Assembly (NCBI GenBank): GCA_910588875.1
Contig: CAJURT010000029.1
Coordinates: forward strand, 1 to 50,590
Length of the DNA: 50,590 nucleotides
Source: an uncultured Lachnospiraceae bacterium
Lineage (GTDB): Bacteria; Bacillota; Clostridia; Lachnospirales; Lachnospiraceae
Direction of reading: 5' to 3'
Made by a program: the position numbers and the translations under genes. Position 1 is the first letter of the stretch. Every line of letters begins with the position of its first letter. The notes under the pieces are model-generated. The model was given only the letters and a program-made list of their open reading frames with translations, made no database searches and was not told the DNA's origin. Positions 33,700 to 41,390 of this stretch are shown piece after piece.

Positions 33700-34806
33700 G
33701 TGAGGTTCTATAATTGCGATATATATAAATTTAAAGAACTGATACAAGACAAAAAACTTGTTTGTTTTGGGGCGGGACAAGCATTAAGAAATTTCATAAA
33801 TTATTATGTCGATGAAAATATTGAAAAATATATTTATTGTATAGCGGATAATCAATGTGAACATATAGGGAAGAATATTCAATTAAATAGTGTAACAATT
33901 CCTTTAATAAATGTAAAACAATTGATAAAAATGGAGGATATAATATTATTAATCTCATGTATGGATATTTGTGGAATATATGAACAATTGAATTCCTATA
34001 TTAGCTTTGAAAATGTTGATTGTTTTGCTACTAGATATATTATGGATGAAACGAATAATAGAGAAGAAAAAAAAAGATATTACCCGGAAAATTACAGGAT
34101 TGCAAAGGAGCAAAAAATACCTAAAATAATTCATTATTGCTGGTTCGGAGGAAAAAAAGTTCCAGAAAATAATTTAAAATGGATGGAAAGTTGGAAAAAA
34201 TATTGTCCAGATTATGAGATTATTAGATGGGATGAGACTAATTATGATGTGACAAAAAATACATATATGTATGAAGCATATAAAGCTGGAAAATGGGGAT
34301 TTGTTTCAGATTATGCCAGGTTGGATATTATTTATGAGCATGGTGGTATATATTTAGATACAGATGTGGAATTGCTAAAGAATTTAGATGAACTGCTCTA
34401 CCAACCGGCTTTTTCTGGTGTGGATGGTTCCCGGAATATTAGTCTTGGTTTAGGGTTTGGGGCTCAAAAGAGAATGCCTATCATTAAGGAACTGAAAGGT
34501 TTATATGAGAAAAGATCTTTTAAAAAAGAAGATGGGAGTTATAATTTGACACCGGCGCCTACCTTACAAAAAGAGTTTTTTAGTAGAAAAGGGTATGTCA
34601 ATAATGGAGATTTTCAAATTATAAGTGAAATGGCAGTGTATCCGGAAAAAGTACTGTCAGCTAAATCCAGCTTAACGGGAAGGATCATGCCCAGCAATCA
34701 TTCATTTGCAATTCATCATTATGATGGTTCATGGAATGAACAGAAAGTAAAGGATCAATTTGAGAAAAATAGCGAATTATTAAGAAAGATAGTTATTACT
34801 ATTTAA
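33700..34806 (+). CDS. GT32-type glycosyltransferase with N-terminal PglD_N-like module
   Basis: The 368-residue protein begins with the shared module (residues 15-110, LVCFGAGQALRNF, then IADNQ). A GT32/Gly_transf_sug domain follows: IPKIIHYCWFGG, then SDYARLDIIYEHGGIYLDTD with the DxD metal site near 226. Such enzymes add a hexose or hexosamine to capsular repeat units. The start is GTG at 33700 after GGGAG. A spacer of 77 bases follows, in which I see only the ribosome site of the next gene. Confidence 0.9.
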   Translation: MRFYNCDIYKFKELIQDKKLVCFGAGQALRNFINYYVDENIEKYIYCIADNQCEHIGKNIQLNSVTIPLINVKQLIKMEDIILLISCMDICGIYEQLNSYISFENVDCFATRYIMDETNNREEKKRYYPENYRIAKEQKIPKIIHYCWFGGKKVPENNLKWMESWKKYCPDYEIIRWDETNYDVTKNTYMYEAYKAGKWGFVSDYARLDIIYEHGGIYLDTDVELLKNLDELLYQPAFSGVDGSRNISLGLGFGAQKRMPIIKELKGLYEKRSFKKEDGSYNLTPAPTLQKEFFSRKGYVNNGDFQIISEMAVYPEKVLSAKSSLTGRIMPSNHSFAIHHYDGSWNEQKVKDQFEKNSELLRKIVITI

Positions 34807-34883
34807 AGGACGTATGGTTCAATTGAAGGGAGAAATAATTATTAGCAGATATTTATAGAAATAAATTATGAAAGGATATTGAA

Positions 34884-36038
34884 ATGTTATCAGTAGTTGT
34901 TCCGATTTACAATGTGGAAAAATATCTATCAAGGTGCATTGATAGTATAATAGATCAAACATACAGGGATTTGGAAATAATTTTGGTTAATGATGGCTCT
35001 ACTGATAGGAGTGAGAGTATATGCGAAAAATATGCAGAAACAGATAAAAGAATTAAGGTCGTACATAAAGAAAATGGCGGTTTAGTAAGTGCAAGGAAGG
35101 CTGGAATAAGAATAGCAAAAGGACAATATATTGCTTTTGTTGATGGGGATGACTGGATAGAGGCCGATATGTATCAAAGTTTAATGGATATAATTGAGGA
35201 AAAAGGAGTCGATTTAGTTGATTCTGGATATATAAAGGAAAACTGTGGGATAAACAGTAAACAGACATTATGTACAGCATTTTATAATTTGGATAGCAAT
35301 ATGAAGCATAAGTTATATAGAGCCTTATTAAGATTAGATCATTCTATAAAAATAAATCCTAGCATTTGGTCTAAAATTTTCAGGACGGAATTGATTAAGA
35401 AATGCTATTTAAATGTTCCGGATGATAGATCATATGGGGAAGATCTGGTAAATTTAATTTATTGTATTGCAGAGGCGTCATCAATTGGCCAGGTTGAGGA
35501 AGCATATTATCATTACATATATCGTAATGATTCTATCGTTCATTCATTAAATTTGAGATCTCTTGAGAATGTTTTTGAATTATGGAAATTGTGCAAGGAA
35601 ATTATATTAAAATATGATCAACAGATATCTATAAACGAGATGGATCTCGTATTATTTCGACAACTTCAAGGAGTATTAACGACATGGGATAATAAGGAAA
35701 TCGGTTTATTGCAACGTTTTATATTTCCGCGGATGGATTTGCTGTTTGGGAAAAATATAGTGATATATGGGGCAGGTAAGGTGGGGGAGGATTATGTTAA
35801 GCAAATATCAAAAAATGAAAAATGCAACATTGTAGGTTGGGCTGATAAAAAACATGATGTATACAAATTCGCATATAGAAAAGTTTACAGTATAGAAGAT
35901 GTTTTAAATAAAGAATTTGACATAATTTTAATAGCAATTAATAATAAAAAGATTGTTAATGAAATTAAATCTGAATTGTTAAATCTGAAAATACCTGAAA
36001 AAAAAATAATGTGGTATGCACCTCATCAACAGTTTTAA
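34884..36038 (+). CDS. GT2 glycosyltransferase with C-terminal PglD_N-like module
   Basis: The first half of this 384-residue protein is a GT-A glycosyltransferase (LSVVVPIYNVEKYLSRC, VNDGSTDRS and VDGDDWIEAD). From about residue 288 comes the shared module (NIVIYGAGKVGEDY, then GWADKK), here at the C-terminus rather than the N-terminus. AAAGGA precedes the ATG. The placement shows that the module moves freely relative to its catalytic partner. Donor and acceptor are unknown. Confidence 0.92.
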   Translation: MLSVVVPIYNVEKYLSRCIDSIIDQTYRDLEIILVNDGSTDRSESICEKYAETDKRIKVVHKENGGLVSARKAGIRIAKGQYIAFVDGDDWIEADMYQSLMDIIEEKGVDLVDSGYIKENCGINSKQTLCTAFYNLDSNMKHKLYRALLRLDHSIKINPSIWSKIFRTELIKKCYLNVPDDRSYGEDLVNLIYCIAEASSIGQVEEAYYHYIYRNDSIVHSLNLRSLENVFELWKLCKEIILKYDQQISINEMDLVLFRQLQGVLTTWDNKEIGLLQRFIFPRMDLLFGKNIVIYGAGKVGEDYVKQISKNEKCNIVGWADKKHDVYKFAYRKVYSIEDVLNKEFDIILIAINNKKIVNEIKSELLNLKIPEKKIMWYAPHQQF

Positions 36039-36092
36039 AAGTTATATGTTTTTGCCGATTAAAAATAGGTTTAGAGGGATAACAATAGGACA

Positions 36093-37241
36093 ATGAAGAG
36101 ATTGGGGATTTATTGTTTATACGAGGCATCTGGTAAGATAGGGGAATCTGATAAAAATACAATAATTGAATTGAGAAGTGTAGTAGATAACTTGGTTATA
36201 GTGATTAATGGTGTTATATGCCATAGTGAAGAATTAAATAAGTATGCAGATAATATCATATATAGAGAAAATACTGGGTTAGATATTGGAGCATATAAAA
36301 GAGTGATTTTATCAGATGAGTATAAAGATGAGATAGGAAAATATGAAGAATTAGTACTGTGCAATAATAGCTTTTATGGGCCATTTATTCCATTTGAAAA
36401 AATTTTTGAAGAAATGGAGGAAAGTAAAGCGGATTTTTGGGGGATATCTAGTTCGGAAAAAAATTTAGTACAACATATACAATCTTATTTTTTGGTGTTA
36501 CGTCAAAATATTATAAAAGAAGAAACGCTTTTTTATTATCTGGATAAATGGGTTGATGAACAAACGATAGACTATTACAGCGCCTGTAGTGTTTTTGAAA
36601 ATGGATTATTTTGGATGTTGAAAAAAGCGGGATATATGTACGATGCTTTTAAACGAGATATCGACTGTAACAATTATTTTAATCCCTATGGAAGCGTGAA
36701 AATTGATAAACTTCCTATATTGAAAAAGAAGATTTTTTCAAAAGAATTTTATGATAAAGAACAAGCGATAAATGCCCTTTTTTATATTATGAAAAATTAC
36801 ATGTATGATATTACTTGTATATTGGATGACGCTAGTTTTAATTATGGAATTAAAATTAGTATGGAGGACGTATCGAAGAATAAGGTTAAAAAAGCAAATA
36901 AGGATTTGTTTCAAAGAATGGATATGGTTGGAAGAGAAGAGGTGGAGGAATTTATCAGTTCACAAAAACGAGTATATATATATGGGAATGGGAAAATAGC
37001 AAAGCATATTTATAGCTGCTTTTTTTTTCGGGAGGGGAATCCTGCATTACAGGGTTTTGTTGTATCTGATGACCAGAGTCTGAAAGAGAAATGTTTTCGA
37101 GGATATCCAATATATAAATATTCGGAACTAAAAGATATAGAAGAAATAGCTCTATTAATAGCATTGAACAAGGAAAATACTAAGGAGATTATAAACAATT
37201 TAAATGAAAATAATAAAATAAAAATATTATGGAAAGAGTGA
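36093..37241 (+). CDS. RgpF-like rhamnan synthesis protein with C-terminal PglD_N-like module
   Basis: The 382-residue protein has the RgpF core: LGIYCLYEASG, ENTGLDIGAYKRVI near 67, LCNNSFYGPF near 91 and ADFWGISS. RgpF proteins are glycosyltransferases of rhamnose-rich wall polysaccharides. The module starts near 290 (RVYIYGNGKIAKHIY). Its end overlaps the following gene by 13 bases. The next gene has the same architecture, so they arose by duplication and probably add successive sugars. Confidence 0.85.
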   Translation: MKRLGIYCLYEASGKIGESDKNTIIELRSVVDNLVIVINGVICHSEELNKYADNIIYRENTGLDIGAYKRVILSDEYKDEIGKYEELVLCNNSFYGPFIPFEKIFEEMEESKADFWGISSSEKNLVQHIQSYFLVLRQNIIKEETLFYYLDKWVDEQTIDYYSACSVFENGLFWMLKKAGYMYDAFKRDIDCNNYFNPYGSVKIDKLPILKKKIFSKEFYDKEQAINALFYIMKNYMYDITCILDDASFNYGIKISMEDVSKNKVKKANKDLFQRMDMVGREEVEEFISSQKRVYIYGNGKIAKHIYSCFFFREGNPALQGFVVSDDQSLKEKCFRGYPIYKYSELKDIEEIALLIALNKENTKEIINNLNENNKIKILWKE

Positions 37242-38365
37242 AGCGCAATAAGGATAGATTGGGAATTTTCGTGTTTTATGATGTTAATAATGTATTGAAT
37301 GATTATGTGTTTTTTCTTTTAAAAAGCATCAAAGAATTGGTGAATAAGTTGGTTGTTGTTATTAATGGTGGAAATAAACAAGAAACAATGGAAAAATTGT
37401 ATTGCTTTACATCCTATCTTTATATCAGAGAGAATATTGGATATGATGGAGGCGCTTATAAAGATACGTTTTTAATATTTCTTGCAGATGAGAAATGGGA
37501 ATGTTGGGATGAAGTGATTTTATTTAATGATACATTTTATGGACCTTTTTTTTCATGGGGGCATATTTTTGAAAAATTTGAGAATATAGATGTGGATTTC
37601 TGGGGATTAAGCCGCTGGGTTCAAGGGGAAGAAAAAAACTGGGGTTGTGAAATTGCAGAACATGTTCAGGGATACTTTATTGTAATAAGAAAAAGAATGG
37701 TTCTGAGTCCATATTTTATGGAGTTTTGGAGACAGTTGCAATATCCTCTTACATATCAAAGGGCTGTAATAAACTTTGAAGCAGAGTTTACTAAATTTTT
37801 CTCACAAAAGGGTTTTCTTTTTAAAACATGGTTGGATTTAGTAGGTGGAAATGTTTTATTGCATAAAGGTGAAGTGGTATATTTAAAACATGCCGACTTA
37901 TTAGTAAGTCAATATGATTTCCCGATTATAAAAAGGAAAGTATTTTCAATAACTAATTTTTCAAAGGTTTATAATGCTTTGAAATATATTGAAAATAATT
38001 ATTGTTTTGATACAGATCTTATTTGGAAACATTTAAAATATTTGGATAGGGTTCGAGAGTTCAAACCATTTTCCTTTAATAAAATGGAGGAATTTTATAA
38101 CAATCATAAAAATATATACATTTACGGTTATGGAAAATGGGGGCATGAAATTGAAAAATATTTTGAATATCAGAAATGGAATGTTGAAAAATTTGTAGTT
38201 TCTGAACAAGAGTGTAAATCAGATAAAGTGATTAAATTTTCAGAACTTGATTTAGAATCAAATGATGGGTTGATTTTAGCATTAGGACGTAAAGCATTAG
38301 GAGAGGTTTATCCAGTCATTAGTCAAAAATATAAAAGAGGGCAGTTGTTATTGCCAGAGTTTTAG
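37229..38365 (+). CDS. RgpF-like rhamnan synthesis protein, second copy
   Basis: This 378-residue paralogue of the preceding protein has LGIFVFYDVNN, RENIGYDGGAYKDTF, LFNDTFYGPF and VDFWGLSRW. Its C-terminal module begins near 292 (NIYIYGYGKWGHEIE). It starts inside the previous gene, so both are translated together. A glycosyltransferase role is inferred from the family. It is the last clearly AT-rich gene. Confidence 0.85.
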   Translation: MERVKRNKDRLGIFVFYDVNNVLNDYVFFLLKSIKELVNKLVVVINGGNKQETMEKLYCFTSYLYIRENIGYDGGAYKDTFLIFLADEKWECWDEVILFNDTFYGPFFSWGHIFEKFENIDVDFWGLSRWVQGEEKNWGCEIAEHVQGYFIVIRKRMVLSPYFMEFWRQLQYPLTYQRAVINFEAEFTKFFSQKGFLFKTWLDLVGGNVLLHKGEVVYLKHADLLVSQYDFPIIKRKVFSITNFSKVYNALKYIENNYCFDTDLIWKHLKYLDRVREFKPFSFNKMEEFYNNHKNIYIYGYGKWGHEIEKYFEYQKWNVEKFVVSEQECKSDKVIKFSELDLESNDGLILALGRKALGEVYPVISQKYKRGQLLLPEF

Positions 38366-38400
38366 AGATTCTCAAATTGATGGAGGAAAGGAGTAAACCA

Positions 38401-39987
38401 ATGGACAAAATCGACCAGGCAATACAAAAAAAACATCATATATCAAAAAATAAAACCCTAAACCGCCAAACCTGGCAAGAATTTGAAGAAGCCTTAAAAG
38501 GGAAACGGTTATTTTTATTTGGCGTTGGTAATGGAGCCGATTACTACTATGAAAAATATGGACAAAATGCCTGCGCAGAAGGAGTTATAGAGAATGATCA
38601 AAGCCTTTGGGGAGTTGATGCGCAGGAAATTATCTCAGAAATGGCAGGAGATAATTACCAGGATGTCAAGATCACAGATATTTCTGTCCTGAACCAGTAT
38701 TCTGCCGAAGAGGTGGTTATATTAATCAGCAGTTTTCGATATTATTCAGAAATAGCAGAACAGTTGGAGGAAGCGGGATTTAGCAATTATTTTGCAGTTT
38801 TGCCTATGGAGGCAAACCAAAGGGGAGGGATGGTAGACCCTGGGAGGGAAGACAGGATTTCTTCCTATACAAGAGAAAGTGATAAACAACCGATTAATAA
38901 GAAGAAAATTGTCTTTTTGGCCATGTGCGACTATGCCGGACATGGGAAAGAAATTGCCAGGCAATTATTGAAACTTAGGGATGATCTGGATCTTGTGTGG
39001 GTAGTAAAGGATTTGCGCAAAAGGGCACCGGATGGGATCCGGCGGATATCGCGGCGCAACAATAAAAGGTTCATTTATGAGATGTCAACTGCCGGCATAT
39101 GGATATGCGATACTGGAATCCCTTCGCAGATAAAAAAGCGGGAAGGTCAAGTTTATATCCAGGTCAAACACTGGGCCAGTGTGACATTAAAATCTTTCGG
39201 GTATGATTTGGCGAGGTTTCGTCAGGAGAAATCGTTGATTGAGTTTTGTGATTATGACAGCAAGATTATAGATTATATTATTACGGGAAGCGAATTTGAT
39301 ACAGCGACATGCAGGAGAGGGTTTGCATTTGAGGGAGAAGTGTTCCAGGCAGGCTCTCCAAGGTCAGATGCGTTGTTTCATGGTTTAGAATACCGGGAGA
39401 CAGTGTCCCAATATTATCACTTAGGGAAAGACAAAAAGCTGCTGCTGTATGCTCCCACATTCCGCAGCAAAAAAGGGGGAGAATATATTCCGCAAGCCAG
39501 CCATATTGACTTGGACTTCGCTAAGGTTAAGGAAGGATTGGAGAAAAGATTTGGCGGGGACTGGCTGATCCTTTTGCGCTTACATCCGGTTGTGGCAGAA
39601 GAGAGCAAGAAATTGGATAAACCGGAATATGTGGTTGACGTAAGTGATTATTATGACAGCGAGGAATTGGTTGCTGCCTCTGACATCATGGTTACTGATT
39701 ATTCCAGTATTATGTTTGAACCCGCCTTTGTTAAAAAACCTGTTTTTTTGCTTGCTGTTGATAAAGATGAATATATTGACGGGGAAAGAAGCTTATTGAT
39801 TGAGTATGACCATTTGCCCTTCCCGACCGCAAAATCGAATGAGGAATTGGTCAGGAACATAGTATGCTTTGGCCAGGAAGAGTATGACGCAAAGGTGCAG
39901 AGTTTTCTGGATGAATACGGGGTTCACGAGGATGGACATGCAGGGGAAAGAGCGGCGGGGTTTGTGTCCAGGCTGATTGACAGGTGA
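38401..39987 (+). CDS. CDP-glycerol glycerophosphotransferase-like protein with N-terminal PglD_N-like module
   Basis: Residues 33-140 of this 528-residue protein are the shared module (LFLFGVGNGADYYY). The rest is a TagF-type polyol-phosphate transferase with LLRLHPVVAEE and the DYSS motif in VTDYSSIMFEPAFVKKP. It should polymerise or attach glycerol-phosphate (or ribitol-phosphate) units from a CDP donor. The ATG at 38401 has GGAGGAAAGGAG upstream. The coding DNA of the module is AT-richer than that of the transferase, so the right edge of the cassette may fall within this gene. Confidence 0.88.
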   Translation: MDKIDQAIQKKHHISKNKTLNRQTWQEFEEALKGKRLFLFGVGNGADYYYEKYGQNACAEGVIENDQSLWGVDAQEIISEMAGDNYQDVKITDISVLNQYSAEEVVILISSFRYYSEIAEQLEEAGFSNYFAVLPMEANQRGGMVDPGREDRISSYTRESDKQPINKKKIVFLAMCDYAGHGKEIARQLLKLRDDLDLVWVVKDLRKRAPDGIRRISRRNNKRFIYEMSTAGIWICDTGIPSQIKKREGQVYIQVKHWASVTLKSFGYDLARFRQEKSLIEFCDYDSKIIDYIITGSEFDTATCRRGFAFEGEVFQAGSPRSDALFHGLEYRETVSQYYHLGKDKKLLLYAPTFRSKKGGEYIPQASHIDLDFAKVKEGLEKRFGGDWLILLRLHPVVAEESKKLDKPEYVVDVSDYYDSEELVAASDIMVTDYSSIMFEPAFVKKPVFLLAVDKDEYIDGERSLLIEYDHLPFPTAKSNEELVRNIVCFGQEEYDAKVQSFLDEYGVHEDGHAGERAAGFVSRLIDR

Positions 39988-40012
39988 TTTTAAGAAGTGT
40001 GGAGGGAATGAT

Positions 40013-41365
40013 ATGGTTCCGAAAATATCGGTTATTATGCCGTCTTTCAATGTGGCAGGCTATATAAGGACATGTATGGAAAGCGTGCTTGGCCAGAACC
40101 TTTCAGACATCGAGGTGATTGCGGTTGATGCAGGATCTACGGATGGCACATGGGAGATTTTGGAAGAGTTTGAAAAAAAGGATTCAAGGCTCCGTGTGAT
40201 AAAGTCAGAAAGGAAAAGCTATGGATATCAGGTGAACCAGGGGATCAGCCTTGCGGTGGGAGAGTTCGTTGCAGTGGCGGAGACGGACGACAAGATTGCC
40301 CCTGATGCATATGAGATATTGTACCGCGTTGCACAGGAAACCGGGGCGGATTATGTGAAGGGAGTTGCCGAGGTTTTTATGGAGACTCCGGTAGGTGAGG
40401 ATATCCGCTATGAGATGAGAATTTATCCAAAAGACCAATATGAGGCAAATGAAGGGAGGATTACAGTCATTCCCAAGGAAAGGCCTGAATTGGTGCTATT
40501 GGATTATTACCTGTGGAATGGAATCTATAAAAGGGAATTTGCAAAAAGGATCCGTTTGAATGAATCTGCGGGGGCGGCATATCAGGACATTGGATTTATG
40601 ATACAAGTTCATAGCAATGCCAGGCTTGCCGTATATCTGGACAAGGTAGTGTATTATTATAGGAAAGATAATGTGAATTCCTCCTGCTATAACAGGAAAG
40701 CATTCCGTTATCTGGCGGAAGAGTACCATTATGTAAATCAATTTTTGGAAAAAAGGGGAACAAAGTGGCAATCTGCCTGCCTGTGTAAGATGTTCCGGCA
40801 AATGAATGCACGTTTTCAGATCATGGGGCAGTCGGGAGAATTCTGGCAGGAGGCATGGGGGGATATCTTGTTTTTGGCAAAGCAGATAAAAATTGCAGTT
40901 GATCAGGGGCTGATAGCCAGGCATATGCTAGATGAAGGGGAATGGGATGACATGGAATGCTTGCTGGAAGACCCGAAACAGTTATTTGGCCGCTATGAGA
41001 AAACATTCAGGGAAAGGAAAGAGCCTCTCCAGAAAATACTTAATATAGTGGATATTCAGGAGGCTGTTATCTTTGGCTGTGGGAAATGGGGAAGATTTTG
41101 CCATATTTTGCTTGAAAACAGGCGGCGCGGGGCAGTATTGGCCTACTGTGATAATAATGAGACTATATGGGAAACAAGGGTTCAGGGCATTCCTGTGTTG
41201 GATCCGGAGAAGGCAGTACAAAAGTATCCAAAGGCACATTACATACTGGCCAGCAAATATAATGCCAGGGAATTGAAATGCCAGCTGAAGCAGATGGGGA
41301 TTGGAGACAGAAGCATTTCAGAATACACAGCAGGCCTTGATATGCAGATGATGAATATCAAATGA
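40013..41365 (+). CDS. GT2 glycosyltransferase with C-terminal PglD_N-like module
   Basis: The 450-residue protein has a GT-A domain (ISVIMPSFNVAGYIRTC, VDAGSTDGT and VAETDDKIAPD), then a helical middle. From about residue 350 follows a full copy of the module (AVIFGCGKWGRFC, YCDNNETIW, GIPVLDPE and YILASKYN). This GC-rich copy shows the canonical pattern best: a glycine-rich turn, D-N-N, and a G-I-P-V-L strand as in PglD. The start at 40013 follows GGAGGG. Confidence 0.92.
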   Translation: MVPKISVIMPSFNVAGYIRTCMESVLGQNLSDIEVIAVDAGSTDGTWEILEEFEKKDSRLRVIKSERKSYGYQVNQGISLAVGEFVAVAETDDKIAPDAYEILYRVAQETGADYVKGVAEVFMETPVGEDIRYEMRIYPKDQYEANEGRITVIPKERPELVLLDYYLWNGIYKREFAKRIRLNESAGAAYQDIGFMIQVHSNARLAVYLDKVVYYYRKDNVNSSCYNRKAFRYLAEEYHYVNQFLEKRGTKWQSACLCKMFRQMNARFQIMGQSGEFWQEAWGDILFLAKQIKIAVDQGLIARHMLDEGEWDDMECLLEDPKQLFGRYEKTFRERKEPLQKILNIVDIQEAVIFGCGKWGRFCHILLENRRRGAVLAYCDNNETIWETRVQGIPVLDPEKAVQKYPKAHYILASKYNARELKCQLKQMGIGDRSISEYTAGLDMQMMNIK

Positions 41366-41390
41366 GGATAAGGAAAGGAACCAAGAACCA

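Larger units (their letters stand above)
20950..38400 (+). other. AT-rich cassette within the polysaccharide locus
   Basis: Base composition drops sharply after the stop at 20946 and stays AT-rich through eighteen genes, with A/T-ending codons and many AAA, ATA and TTA codons. It rises again inside the transferase gene that begins at 38401. All genes are + strand and closely packed. No insertion sequence or repeat marks either edge. The pattern suggests import of the serotype-specific centre by homologous exchange. Confidence 0.75.
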
